A DNA stretch of 64,000 nt from Aquimarina rhabdastrellae. Lineage in GTDB: Bacteria; Bacteroidota; Bacteroidia; Flavobacteriales; Flavobacteriaceae. The position numbers and the translations under genes are program-made. The notes beneath the pieces are model-generated. The model was not told the DNA's origin, made no database searches, and saw only the letters and a list, made by a program, of their open reading frames with translations. Where the stretch lies: assembly GCA_947387485.1 (NCBI GenBank), contig CANDNT010000002.1:186001-250000 (forward strand), read 5' to 3'. The first letter of the stretch is position 1. Each line of letters begins with the position of its first letter. Shown piece after piece: positions 9,139 to 19,011 of this stretch.

Positions 9139-11037
9139 CTAATAAGCGCGTTCATCTTTACCTTCATAAAAATTGATAAAAGCTTTATTTACAACTCTAT
9201 TACCTCCATCTGTTGGGTAATTACCTGTAAAATACCAATCTCCTAAATTCTTAGGGCAAGCTTTATGTAAATTATCTACAGTTTGATAAATAATTTTTAC
9301 TTCGGCTTTTACCGATTTATCACTTAATAATTCTGCTATTTTATCACTTATTTCTTGTGGCTCAAATCCATCATAAATTTCTTTCACATAATTTACCACC
9401 TCGTTATCTTGTAAAGATTCTTGGGCTTTACACTTTTCATAAACTTGTTCTACCAAGTCGTAATTCCCATTCTCTTTTAATAATTCAAGCGCGGCTTTAA
9501 AAGCTATCAATCCTTCTAATCTTGCCATATCTATACCATAACAATCTGGATATCTAATCTGTGGTGCAGAGGATACTATCACGATTTTTTTAGGATTTAA
9601 TCGATCAAGCATTTTAATGATACTCTTCTTGAGGGTAGTTCCTCTTACAATACTATCATCTATAATAACTAGATTATCTTCTGGTCTTACTACACCATAT
9701 GTTACATCATACACATGAGCAACTAAATCATCTCTACTACTATCTTCTGTAATAAAAGTTCTTAGTTTAGCATCTTTTATAGCGATCTTATCAGTGCGCA
9801 GTTTGTATGCTAAAATCTCTGATAAACGTTCATCTGTAAGTGTTTCTCTTTCTTTAAGAATGGTTTCATTCTTCTGCTTATTCAATTCATCTTGAGCAGC
9901 TTCAACCATTCCGATAAAAGATGTTTCTGCTGTATTAGGAATATATGAAAAAACAGTTTTTACTGTATCATAATCTATTTCCTTTAATACTTGAGGCATT
10001 ACTAGTTTTCCTAAATCCTTTCGCTCTTTATAAATTTCGGCATCACTTCCTCTAGAAAAATAAATACGTTCAAAAGAACATGCTTTTCGTTCAAGTGGTT
10101 CAATAATTTGATCTATAGAAATCTTTCCGTTTTTCTTAATAATAATCGCTTTACCAGGATCTAATTCTACTACATCATCAAAGGCTACATTAAATACTGT
10201 TTGTATAACTGGGCGCTCTGATGCTACAACAACCACCTCATCATCTTGGTAGTAATATGCTGGTCTTATTCCTGCTGGGTCACGTAATACAAAAGCATCA
10301 CCATGTCCTAACATTCCTGCCATTGCATATCCTCCATCCCATTTCTTTGTAGACTTTTTAAGTATTTTGCAAATGTTTAAACGTTCTACAATTTGTGGCG
10401 AAGCATCGATTTTATTAAAGCCTTCTTTTTTAAGTTTTTTATATAGCTTAGCTACTTCAGAATCTAAAAAATGACCTATTTTTTCCATCACAGTGATGGT
10501 ATCGACATTATCTTTTGGGTGCTGACCTATTTTAACCAAGTTTGCAAATAACTCATGGTTATTAGTCATATTAAAATTACCTGCAACGATTAGGTTACGA
10601 TGCATCCAGTTGTTTTGTCTTAAGAAAGGATGTACATTTTCTACACTATTCTTTCCAAAAGTTCCATAGCGTACATGTCCTAATAATACTTCTCCTATAT
10701 AAGGTATGTTTTCTTTTTGTAATTGAACATCGTCTCTATATTCTGGATTCTCTATTAATGCCTTGTTGATTCGTTCATTAACTTGTCCAAAAATATCTTG
10801 AATAGGATGTTGTTCACTTGAGCGTACTCTACTTATGTATCGTTGTCCAGGTTTCATATCTAGTTTTATACTTGCTAGACCTGCTCCATCTTGACCTCGA
10901 TTGTGCTGTTTTTCCATCATCAAGTACATTTTATTTACGCCATAAAATGCACTTCCGTATTTTTCTTTATAATATTCTAATGGCTTTAAAAGTCTAACAA
11001 GTGCTATACCGCACTCATGTTTTAATGCATCGCTCAT
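9139..11037 (-). CDS. purF: Amidophosphoribosyltransferase (PurF), long Bacteroidota form
   Basis: This 632-residue enzyme makes phosphoribosylamine from PRPP and glutamine, the first step of purine synthesis. The N-terminal glutaminase domain has Cys9 in HECGIAL, so an 8-residue propeptide is expected to be removed. It also shows RGQDGAG and GHVRYGTFG. The phosphoribosyltransferase domain carries the PRPP loop VIIDDSIVRGTT (457-468). The protein is longer than the usual 470-520 residues, with extra sequence in the glutaminase half and at the C-terminus, as in other Bacteroidota homologues. The PfkB-family kinase gene precedes it, with a hairpin between the two genes. Confidence 0.9.
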   Translation of the reverse strand: MSDALKHECGIALVRLLKPLEYYKEKYGSAFYGVNKMYLMMEKQHNRGQDGAGLASIKLDMKPGQRYISRVRSSEQHPIQDIFGQVNERINKALIENPEYRDDVQLQKENIPYIGEVLLGHVRYGTFGKNSVENVHPFLRQNNWMHRNLIVAGNFNMTNNHELFANLVKIGQHPKDNVDTITVMEKIGHFLDSEVAKLYKKLKKEGFNKIDASPQIVERLNICKILKKSTKKWDGGYAMAGMLGHGDAFVLRDPAGIRPAYYYQDDEVVVVASERPVIQTVFNVAFDDVVELDPGKAIIIKKNGKISIDQIIEPLERKACSFERIYFSRGSDAEIYKERKDLGKLVMPQVLKEIDYDTVKTVFSYIPNTAETSFIGMVEAAQDELNKQKNETILKERETLTDERLSEILAYKLRTDKIAIKDAKLRTFITEDSSRDDLVAHVYDVTYGVVRPEDNLVIIDDSIVRGTTLKKSIIKMLDRLNPKKIVIVSSAPQIRYPDCYGIDMARLEGLIAFKAALELLKENGNYDLVEQVYEKCKAQESLQDNEVVNYVKEIYDGFEPQEISDKIAELLSDKSVKAEVKIIYQTVDNLHKACPKNLGDWYFTGNYPTDGGNRVVNKAFINFYEGKDERAY

Positions 11038-11074
11038 TGTAAACTATTGTGTTGTTGTGTTATAAATGGTATAA

Positions 11075-11099
11075 AAATGCCCCGAAAATTCAGGGCATT
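11075..11099 (-). terminator. Hairpin terminator between the pfkB-family gene and purF
   Basis: The stem AATGCCC (11076-11082) pairs with GGGCATT (11093-11099). Read leftwards it is followed by TTTTTAT. It directly follows the kinase stop and lies 38 bp before the purF start, so it separates or attenuates the two genes. Confidence 0.75.
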
Positions 11100-11103
11100 G
11101 TAG

Positions 11104-12030
11104 TTATGATAATTCTATTTCGAACTGAGTCAGTTCTTTAAATCTTTGTAGTCGTTTTTGAACCTCTTCTTTTGCTAGTCCTTCCATACGCTCTGTACCA
11201 AACTTCTCTACACAGAATGATGCTAAATTTGATCCATGAACAATTGCATTTTTCATATTCTCAAAAGACACATCTTCTGTTCTTGCAATATATCCAGAGA
11301 ATCCTCCTGCAAAAGTATCTCCTGCTCCTGTAGGATCAAATACTTCTTCTAGAGGTAGTGCTGGTGCAAAGAAGGCTTGATCTTCGTGGAATAATAAAGC
11401 TCCATGCTCTCCTTTCTTAATCACTACATATTTAGGTCCCATTTCTGCTATTACTCTAGCTGCTTTTACTAGAGAATATTCTCCACTTAACTGTCTAGCT
11501 TCTTCATCATTGATAGTGATTACATCTACTTTTGCAATTACTTTCTTAAGATCTTCTAAAGCTACATCCATCCAAAAGTTCATAGTATCTAATACTACTA
11601 ACTTAGGTTTTTCTGTCATTTGTTCAAGTACACTTAACTGTACTAATGGGTGTAGGTTTCCTAGCATTACTACTTCTGCATCCTTATATCCTTCTGGAAC
11701 CACTGGATTAAAGTTTTCTAAAACATTTAACTGTGTTTCTAAAGTATCTCTAGAGTTCATATCATTATGATACTTTCCACTCCAAAAGAATGTTTTTCCA
11801 TCTGGTACAATTTCTATAGCTGAAATATCAATATTGCGATCTTCTAACATTTTTAAATATGCTTCAGGAAAATCGTTACCCACAACAGATACTATTGCAG
11901 ATGGTATGTTGAAGTTTGAAGCTGCTAACCCAATATATGTTGCTGCTCCTCCTAATATCTTATCAGTTTTTCCGAAAGGTGTTTCAATAGCGTCAAATGC
12001 TACTGTCCCTACTATCAATAACTTGCTCAT
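11104..12030 (-). CDS. PfkB-family sugar/nucleoside kinase
   Basis: The 308-residue protein belongs to the ribokinase/PfkB superfamily, which phosphorylates sugars or nucleosides with ATP. It has the N-terminal GGAATYIGLAASN substrate-binding region and the C-terminal signature DPTGAGDTFAGGF, whose Asp238 is the expected catalytic base. There is no signal peptide. The substrate cannot be told from motifs; its position upstream of purF suggests, but does not prove, a link to nucleoside or ribose salvage. A TAnnTTTG element lies just upstream of the start. Confidence 0.85.
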   Translation of the reverse strand: MSKLLIVGTVAFDAIETPFGKTDKILGGAATYIGLAASNFNIPSAIVSVVGNDFPEAYLKMLEDRNIDISAIEIVPDGKTFFWSGKYHNDMNSRDTLETQLNVLENFNPVVPEGYKDAEVVMLGNLHPLVQLSVLEQMTEKPKLVVLDTMNFWMDVALEDLKKVIAKVDVITINDEEARQLSGEYSLVKAARVIAEMGPKYVVIKKGEHGALLFHEDQAFFAPALPLEEVFDPTGAGDTFAGGFSGYIARTEDVSFENMKNAIVHGSNLASFCVEKFGTERMEGLAKEEVQKRLQRFKELTQFEIELS

Positions 12031-12052
12031 AGTATAGCTAATAAATTTTCTG

Positions 12053-12060
12053 CAAATATA
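12053..12060 (-). promoter_or_regulatory. -7 promoter element of the PfkB-family gene
   Basis: TATATTTG, read leftwards, lies 22 bp before the start codon at 12030 and fits TAnnTTTG. The -33 element is not clear. Confidence 0.5.
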
Positions 12061-12137
12061 AGGGTTACATATTACTAATGTATATCCTATAAAAAAAATT
12101 CAATAATGTAATTGCTCTTTTTTTATTATCTATAAGA

Positions 12138-13298
12138 TTACATTGGCATTTTAACATTAGTAATAGATCTTCTTGAGGCCGTTGTAGATAATGTTTTCAT
12201 GAATGCTACCAAGGCTGCTTTTTCTTCTTTGTTTAATTCTAATTTATGGATCAATGTTGACTTTACAGGGAACAAAGAATCATTAACCATCTCTGGTTTA
12301 CGTTTTTCATTAGGCATTCCTGCATTGTATATATTCACTATTCCTGCTAGACTAGGAAATAATCCATTATGCATCCATGGTCCTGTATTAGCTACTTCTC
12401 TCAAGGTAGGTGTTCTAAATTTACCTACATCTTCTTTTTTATTAGTAACATTATACAATCCTAAATCTTCATACTTTCTACCATAATATGTCAACCCTAA
12501 ATTGTGAAACTTTTGGTCTGAAAAATATGGTGAATAATGACAATTAACACATTTAGCTTTGGTTCTAAATAAATGCAACCCCAATACTTCTTGATCTGTA
12601 TACCTATTATTTTTTCCGCTTATAAAACGATCAAATTTTGATGATGTACTTACTACTGTTCGCTCATATGTTGCTATTGCTTTTTGTATACGATCTACTG
12701 TAATACTATCATTTCCAAAAGCTTCTTTAAACATAGGATAATATCCTTTTATTTCTTTAATATGTTGTACTGCTATAGCCGAATGTGTATTCATTTCATT
12801 TGGCGCTTGTAGCGGAAAAAGTACTTGCGCTTCTACAGATGGAGATCTCCCATCCCAAAATAAACTCTTAGCATAGGCTATATTTAGAATCGTTTGTGCA
12901 TTACGATTTCCCAAAGTCCTATTATGTCCATGTGAAGAACGTTTTCCATCTCCCCATCCTAATTGTGGTTCATGACACGATGCACAAGCTATTTGTTTTG
13001 ATACAGAAAGCCTAGCATCAAAAAACAACGTCTTTCCTAATTTTGCTTTAGCTTTATTAAATGTATTATCTTCTGGGAATTCAGGTTTGGGTAAACTACC
13101 TATTTCTACATAGTCTTTTATAACTACACTATCTATTTGTGGTTTTGGCCATAAAGTAGCATCTCCACTCCCATAAATTTTTCTTAATTCATTAATGTCA
13201 TAATATTCATCTTGTGGTTCTTTTGTTAAAGACATCGTTGTTAACAATATTCCCATTAAAAAGAATGTACTTATTATTATGCGTTTTGTATGTTTCAT
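12138..13298 (-). CDS. Di-heme cytochrome c peroxidase / MauG-family protein
   Basis: The 386-residue exported protein has an N-terminal hydrophobic signal (about 5-23) and two c-type heme motifs: CASCH (105-109) and CVNCH (250-254). The spacing and surrounding sequence (LGKTLFFDARLS before heme 1, GPWMHNGLFPSL after heme 2) match bacterial di-heme peroxidases and MauG-like enzymes. It should act in the periplasm. It is the last gene of a leftward operon with a DUF6850-like barrel, a DUF4876-like lipoprotein and a TonB receptor (gaps of 8-23 bp). It may therefore oxidise or release a substrate imported by that receptor, or modify a partner protein. Plain peroxide detoxification is the conservative alternative. 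A second MauG-type gene is at 40358. Confidence 0.88.
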   Translation of the reverse strand: MKHTKRIIISTFFLMGILLTTMSLTKEPQDEYYDINELRKIYGSGDATLWPKPQIDSVVIKDYVEIGSLPKPEFPEDNTFNKAKAKLGKTLFFDARLSVSKQIACASCHEPQLGWGDGKRSSHGHNRTLGNRNAQTILNIAYAKSLFWDGRSPSVEAQVLFPLQAPNEMNTHSAIAVQHIKEIKGYYPMFKEAFGNDSITVDRIQKAIATYERTVVSTSSKFDRFISGKNNRYTDQEVLGLHLFRTKAKCVNCHYSPYFSDQKFHNLGLTYYGRKYEDLGLYNVTNKKEDVGKFRTPTLREVANTGPWMHNGLFPSLAGIVNIYNAGMPNEKRKPEMVNDSLFPVKSTLIHKLELNKEEKAALVAFMKTLSTTASRRSITNVKMPM

Positions 13299-13306
13299 TG
13301 TTGTTG

Positions 13307-14899
13307 TTAGTAACGATAAATAAGCCCTAAATTTAAATTGGTATTATCATCAAAATTTTGATTCCAATAGTTGTGTGATTGGTCATAGATTTTAGAAAAA
13401 TACACACTTGAAGAAATTATTAAAGACTTTTGATCTAGTAACCTAAAATGATATTGCAATTGTAATGATGTACTCCACCTTATATTTGATTCATATTCCA
13501 TATCAGGTAAGATTACATTATTTACAAAATCATCATTTAAAGTAGGTTCTGAAGCATTAGGGTTTATTGTATATTGAAATTTATCTGTAACAGGAATATA
13601 CGTTTCTATGCTTCCTTCTAAATTAATTTTTTGTTTTGGAGTTATTTTTAAGTCTTTATTAGCTCTTATCGTGGTATTCCAATATTGTATTTGTTTACGT
13701 GCAGCCAAAAGATCAACAATTTTATCATCGATATATGATGTCTCTAGTGAAATATCATATAGTGTCGTGGTTTCTTTCTTTTTTAAAACTCCAGCATAAA
13801 CTGTAATCTCATTTTTATTTTGTTTATAATTTGATGTTGCTTCTGCTTGTCTCGCATTATCTTCTCTATACGTCCTAAAAATCTGTGCATTTGTGCCTTT
13901 TTGTAACCACAGCTTACCTCCTATTTTCCATTGTAATGAAGAGGCTGTATTTTGGTAACCAAAAGTTAACTTATGTGAATCTATATTAAAGATTCCCAAT
14001 AAATTATTAGGGTCTTTATAACTTTTATAATATATTTTTTCTTGCTGATCTCGATAGGTATAAGCTATTTGAGCTTGATATTTCTTATTCTTTTTTAAAA
14101 TACCACCTCCAAAATGTATATCATGTTGTTGTAAAAATCCAGAACGTACTTGATTTTGTGCAGCTCTTACTGATCCAAATCCATAAGAGGTTCTTAAAAA
14201 TGTTAAAGGTGCTGCTGGTTGATCTTGTGTTTCTGCATCTGTATAACTGATATTATAATCTACATCTCTTCTTTTATATCCAGTATTAGCAAAAAATGTA
14301 TATCCGTTATTTTTATATCCCAGAGATATTTTCCCTCCAAAATTAAGCCTACTAATTTCTGGTTTAGGGTCTATAGTTTTATAATATTTGTCTGTATTAT
14401 AGTGAATCTTTCCAGCTAAGAATAATTGATGACTAAGTTTTCGCATCAATCCTCCTGAAAAATGATAATGCTGGTTTTCCCAATTACCAATACGTTTGGC
14501 AAATGGGTAATGTGGGGAATGAATTTCATTCTGTGTTTCATCTATATCTTGAATCAACAAATTATAAGATGAACTCTTATATCTAGAATTAGCAACATTC
14601 ATTGTTCCCAATAAGCTAGTTTTGAGATTTAAGTGAAAAATCCCTTCTCCTTCTACACCATAATATATAGTACGATTAGGTTCTTGTCGTTTTCGTAAAG
14701 ATTGCTCTTTGGTCACACCATACAACGATAATCGCGTATAATCTACTACATCTAAAGTTGAGAAATATATAGGATTATCATAAAGCATTTCTTTATGATG
14801 TGCATAATACCTATTTAAATCAAGTGTTAAGCTATCAACCTGAGCTGATAACTTAACACTTAAAATTAGTATTCCAAAAAGAATCGTATTCTTCATCAT
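13307..14899 (-). CDS. Predicted outer-membrane beta-barrel protein (DUF6850-like)
   Basis: The 530-residue protein starts with a signal peptide (ILFGILILSVKLSAQ). The rest is a series of amphipathic strands rich in Tyr, Asn and aromatic residues, ending in the aromatic LNLGLIYRY, as expected for an outer-membrane barrel. I place it from memory in the DUF6850 family, which is found beside DUF4876 lipoproteins and TonB receptors in Bacteroidota; a profile search was not possible. It lies 8 bp upstream of the peroxidase and 17 bp downstream of the lipoprotein, inside one operon. No enzymatic motif was seen. Confidence 0.7.
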   Translation of the reverse strand: MMKNTILFGILILSVKLSAQVDSLTLDLNRYYAHHKEMLYDNPIYFSTLDVVDYTRLSLYGVTKEQSLRKRQEPNRTIYYGVEGEGIFHLNLKTSLLGTMNVANSRYKSSSYNLLIQDIDETQNEIHSPHYPFAKRIGNWENQHYHFSGGLMRKLSHQLFLAGKIHYNTDKYYKTIDPKPEISRLNFGGKISLGYKNNGYTFFANTGYKRRDVDYNISYTDAETQDQPAAPLTFLRTSYGFGSVRAAQNQVRSGFLQQHDIHFGGGILKKNKKYQAQIAYTYRDQQEKIYYKSYKDPNNLLGIFNIDSHKLTFGYQNTASSLQWKIGGKLWLQKGTNAQIFRTYREDNARQAEATSNYKQNKNEITVYAGVLKKKETTTLYDISLETSYIDDKIVDLLAARKQIQYWNTTIRANKDLKITPKQKINLEGSIETYIPVTDKFQYTINPNASEPTLNDDFVNNVILPDMEYESNIRWSTSLQLQYHFRLLDQKSLIISSSVYFSKIYDQSHNYWNQNFDDNTNLNLGLIYRY

Positions 14900-14916
14900 T
14901 ATTTTTATAGCTTATA

Positions 14917-16269
14917 TTATTGAGCAAAACCTCTAGGTTCTGCTCTATCTAATACTACAAAATCGTCAATAGAATTATTAGTATCAACTAATACTTTCCT
15001 TTCTCCAACAGTTGTTTTTACTTTACGGATTACAGATTGTGAAGTAAACTTTCCTAAAGTATTAAAGGTATACCCCCCATCAATACTAGTTGGTAGTTGT
15101 CTAGGTATTAAATCAGAAACATCATTACGTTGCAATTGTACACCATCTATTACCTTACTAATAGGTATTTGTACATATATATTAGTATCTGATGTTGATC
15201 CTGGTCTAATGTATTTAGGATATGCTTCTACAGCATCTCTTGTATCTCTAAAAATCACAAAACTATCAAATCCACTGGTATGAAAAACCATCTCTTTTCC
15301 TGATTTAAAATATACAATATCAAGATCTGTTACACCTGGGTTTTGTACATCTGTAGCTAATGGAGAACTTGTTCCTGTTTGTGTCAAGTATTCTGCCAAA
15401 TGTCCTTCAAAATCTGCAGTACTTAAATCTACTGTTAAGGATGGATCATTAGGTTGATAAACATCTGTAGTTCCATCTCCATTATCGATAGTTAATGGTT
15501 GTTTGTGATTTATTGCAGTTGCTGCAATAACAATACTCTCTCCTGGCTGAATTGGATTTTCTTCTCCTGTTCCTGGTATTCTATAGATATAATCTGAATA
15601 TACATAATCTGTATTTGCTGCTGTTCCTACACCTATAGTATTAGTAATAGACTTAGACCAATCATATTGCCCATCATTTAATGTATAATCTAATACACTT
15701 GTACGGCTTCGTCCATATGTTTGTGCAATTAACAATCCATCTGCATATACTACCTGATTGGAGTTATTATAAATCTCTATAAATTGATCTCTAAATGCTG
15801 ATCCATCTGCCAAATCTGATCCTGCATAATAGATTTGTTTGATTACCAAATCTCCTATTCTTCCTGCTATCAATTCAATAGTTGTTGCAGTTACATTAAC
15901 AGATACCGTTACATTCTCTTGATTACCATTAAAGTTTATTGTTTCTGCATCTGGGGTATAATTAAATAAAGCTTCAAATGCTGTAGCGTTTAATTCTTTG
16001 GTCGCAGTAATATTATAATTACCCGCTACTAATCCTTCAAAAGTAGCTACACCACTTTCATTTGATATTGTTTCAAATTCATCTCCAGTAGCCTGATCTA
16101 CAGCAATCACTCTAGCTCCTGCTACATTACCTTGACCTAAATTTGCTTCAAAATTTAAAGTCACTTCAAAGTCTATTAATTCTACTGCTGGTCCAGAAAA
16201 ATCATCGTCACTATTACAACCTATTAAAAATAGCGTTAATAAAAGTGCTAGGATACTTACTTTTTTCAT
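14917..16269 (-). CDS. DUF4876-like lipoprotein
   Basis: The 450-residue protein has a lipoprotein signal (lipobox LIGC, Cys18) followed by Asp residues, typical of surface-exposed Bacteroidota lipoproteins. Residues about 30-130 form a carboxypeptidase-regulatory or CNA-B-like domain (GARVIAVDQATGDEFET, then GVATFEGLVAGNYNITA). From about 145 the segment DLVIKQIYYAGS followed by DQFIEIYNNS resembles the DUF4876 and lamin-tail-type beta fold. It sits between the TonB receptor (23 bp upstream) and the barrel protein, so it is probably the cell-surface partner of that receptor. Its ligand is unknown. Confidence 0.72.
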   Translation of the reverse strand: MKKVSILALLLTLFLIGCNSDDDFSGPAVELIDFEVTLNFEANLGQGNVAGARVIAVDQATGDEFETISNESGVATFEGLVAGNYNITATKELNATAFEALFNYTPDAETINFNGNQENVTVSVNVTATTIELIAGRIGDLVIKQIYYAGSDLADGSAFRDQFIEIYNNSNQVVYADGLLIAQTYGRSRTSVLDYTLNDGQYDWSKSITNTIGVGTAANTDYVYSDYIYRIPGTGEENPIQPGESIVIAATAINHKQPLTIDNGDGTTDVYQPNDPSLTVDLSTADFEGHLAEYLTQTGTSSPLATDVQNPGVTDLDIVYFKSGKEMVFHTSGFDSFVIFRDTRDAVEAYPKYIRPGSTSDTNIYVQIPISKVIDGVQLQRNDVSDLIPRQLPTSIDGGYTFNTLGKFTSQSVIRKVKTTVGERKVLVDTNNSIDDFVVLDRAEPRGFAQ

Positions 16270-16292
16270 TTGTTGTTTATTGTTAATAAGGG

Positions 16293-18992
16293 TTAAAATT
16301 TATACGTTAATTTGGATCCAAAAGACAAACTCGTAACATTTGATATTCGTCTTATTTCGTTATCTTGATCGGTATAAGTGGGTTTTAGGTTAAAGACATT
16401 ATTCACATAAAAATCAAATCGCAATCCACTTAAAAAATCCTTGGATACTCTTAGGTGAAAATTGTGATAGGTATTCTGTAAACTACCTATAGTTCCGTTT
16501 CCTGTTACACTTCTAAATAAATGTCCATATAAAGCAGGATTTGACCGATCTGCTTCTGGAATTTCATGGTATTGTAAATTAGCATCATAGAATGCTATTG
16601 GGTAATTGTTATCATCTGCAGTCTGATAATCATCTTTTAAATAATGTTCTGTTTGTAGTGTTAATAATAATCCTGCTTTTGCAAAATGATATTTCCATAT
16701 ACTTCCTACTTTAAAAATCTCAGAGCTATTATCGATTCGATTATATACTCCATAAATTTCTTCTGAGGTTAGCTCTGACGATCGTATTAACTGAAAAGAA
16801 TCTCCATAAGTAGTCGACGTTTGTATATATTGTCCATTAACAGAGATATCAAGCCCTAATGCTTCTATTTCTTTAAAATCAATAGAAAACTCTATTCCTT
16901 TATCTACAGAGCTCAAATCATTAATAATCCTACTATCTGTATAATAAAAGTCTGTTATATTTCCAGTGAATACTAATTGTGGTTCTTCTGGGTCATTAAA
17001 TATTACCTCTGTTTCTGGCAAAAGCTCTTTATTAATAATATCTGTATTTGTTACACCATCATAAAGTCTATTGTAAAAACCTGTTATTGTTGCTGTTGCT
17101 ATAGGGAGTTCATAATCAAACCCTATTTCTGTCTTAAAACTCTTTGTAGGTTTTAAATCTCTATTTTGAGGTTCTTTTACATAGGTTTGTACCCATGCTA
17201 CCGCATATTCTCCTGGCAAACGATAATCACCTACTAATCTGTCATAATATTGTCTTCCTGTATAAATTTGATTCAAAGAAGGTGCTTTAGATGCAAATCC
17301 TATCCCTCCTCTCCATCTCATTTTATTATACCTCCAAGAAGTGTTTAATCTAGGTAACCATGATACATAACCATTTTGTATATCTACACGCGTTCCTAAT
17401 TGTATCGTTAAGAAATGGTCTTCCCACTGTTTTTTTATTCTATCTTGAATATATATTGCACTATTTACTTGTGCTCTTACATTGTCTTTATAGTTATACG
17501 GACGTACTCCTACTCCAGATTTATTTGATCTTACTATAAATTTATTATCTGCAGTTTCTGGAGATCCTAACTGCCCTGCACCTAGATTATCTGTATAATT
17601 AATCGATCCTCCCAGTTTTAAACTATGCTTCCATAAGCTAGAAGTCTCTACAGTCTTTTTAATATCTACATCTAAAAATCCGTGAATAGGTTTTCCTTCA
17701 ATTTCTCGAGTAGATCGGTATGCTACTGGAGAATATGCTGCTCTAAACACTCCTGTTTCTAACCCTAAAGGAACTACAGATCCCCCATTATTAACTAATA
17801 ACGTTCGTTTAGTATATTGATTTTGATAACTAAAACTAATATTTGCAGAAAATTGATCTACCCATTTATTATCCTTAAATTGATAGTCAAAATTATTACT
17901 CAATCGTATCCCATTAGTATGATTGTCTAATGTGGTACCATTAACATCATCTGGGTTTTCTTCTGCATCATCAACATTTGTAAATACCGAAACTTGTACC
18001 GTATTTTTAAACTGCTCTCTATACAAAGACCATATTGCTCCTACATTAAATCGATTAAAGGCATTGAGTGAATTTCTAGGATCATTATCTGATCTTAAAT
18101 ATGAAGCAGAAAGATTAACATCTCCCCATCTATCTGTTATGTTAAAGCCTTTTGATATACTTGTTTGAACTGTTCCTTCTCTAAAAGAAACCGAAGCTAA
18201 ATAAGGTGTTCTACCTGCTTTTGTCTTTATCTTTACTAAACCAGAAGTTAAGTTACCGTATTTAACATCTGGAATTCCCTGAACAACTTCTATCTCATCT
18301 ATAGTCTCTGTGGATATCTGTCTTAAATCTATACCCACATTAGGATTATTTACTCCAAAAACACTAAATACATTACCAAATACTGGAGCCGTATTTGTTG
18401 CCCAACTTTGCATATTAGCATCATTACTCAATGGTATATCATCAACGATTATTGCAGTTCCAAAAGCTTTATTAGCAAAAGCTTCTTTATGAGTTGTGGA
18501 ATTTCCTATTTGTTGTCCTGTTCTAAAAACAACATTCTCAAAACCAGAAAAATCGGAATTTCCTATATTTTGTCCTGGTAACTGCGACAATACATTTTTA
18601 AGCGTAAATGCTTGTACATTTTGTATTGCTTCAGTTTCTAACTTGATTTCTGAGAACTTTTTCTTTTTCCCTATTAACAGGACTTCATCTATTCTTAATG
18701 TTTTCTTTTCTATTGTTATTAAAACTTCTTTGTTTAAATCAACAACAATATTTTTCTTAAAATCTGTATAGCTTACATGAGAAAATGAAAGCTCTACTAT
18801 TTCTTTTTCGGTAATCCATTCAAAATCACCTTGGGTATCTGTAATTGCCCATTTTTTATGATCTACATCTTGTATCAACACATTTGCTATGGGTTCACCA
18901 GTATCTTTATCTATAACTTTCCCTTGTATTTGACTAGCTACCAACTGTGTAAATAAGACGAAAACAAAAAGGACAAACCTATTTCTTAACAT
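16293..18992 (-). CDS. TonB-dependent receptor with carboxypeptidase-like N-terminal domain
   Basis: This 899-residue outer-membrane transporter has a signal peptide (about 1-20) and a carboxypeptidase-like domain (about 22-105, IQGKVIDKDTGEPIANVLI). A plug domain follows (about 115-260, with VLSQLPGQNI and EIEVVQGIPDVKYGN), then a long beta-barrel ending in the aromatic SLSFGSKLTYKF. It would import a large or scarce ligand using TonB-ExbBD energy. It is the first gene of a four-gene leftward operon that ends with a di-heme peroxidase. A perfect palindrome covers the promoter region, pointing to metal- or substrate-responsive control. The ligand cannot be read from the sequence, but iron or another redox-active metal complex would suit the peroxidase. 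Confidence 0.88.
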   Translation of the reverse strand: MLRNRFVLFVFVLFTQLVASQIQGKVIDKDTGEPIANVLIQDVDHKKWAITDTQGDFEWITEKEIVELSFSHVSYTDFKKNIVVDLNKEVLITIEKKTLRIDEVLLIGKKKKFSEIKLETEAIQNVQAFTLKNVLSQLPGQNIGNSDFSGFENVVFRTGQQIGNSTTHKEAFANKAFGTAIIVDDIPLSNDANMQSWATNTAPVFGNVFSVFGVNNPNVGIDLRQISTETIDEIEVVQGIPDVKYGNLTSGLVKIKTKAGRTPYLASVSFREGTVQTSISKGFNITDRWGDVNLSASYLRSDNDPRNSLNAFNRFNVGAIWSLYREQFKNTVQVSVFTNVDDAEENPDDVNGTTLDNHTNGIRLSNNFDYQFKDNKWVDQFSANISFSYQNQYTKRTLLVNNGGSVVPLGLETGVFRAAYSPVAYRSTREIEGKPIHGFLDVDIKKTVETSSLWKHSLKLGGSINYTDNLGAGQLGSPETADNKFIVRSNKSGVGVRPYNYKDNVRAQVNSAIYIQDRIKKQWEDHFLTIQLGTRVDIQNGYVSWLPRLNTSWRYNKMRWRGGIGFASKAPSLNQIYTGRQYYDRLVGDYRLPGEYAVAWVQTYVKEPQNRDLKPTKSFKTEIGFDYELPIATATITGFYNRLYDGVTNTDIINKELLPETEVIFNDPEEPQLVFTGNITDFYYTDSRIINDLSSVDKGIEFSIDFKEIEALGLDISVNGQYIQTSTTYGDSFQLIRSSELTSEEIYGVYNRIDNSSEIFKVGSIWKYHFAKAGLLLTLQTEHYLKDDYQTADDNNYPIAFYDANLQYHEIPEADRSNPALYGHLFRSVTGNGTIGSLQNTYHNFHLRVSKDFLSGLRFDFYVNNVFNLKPTYTDQDNEIRRISNVTSLSFGSKLTYKF

Positions 18993-19011
18993 TATTTTAA
19001 TTTTGGGGTAA

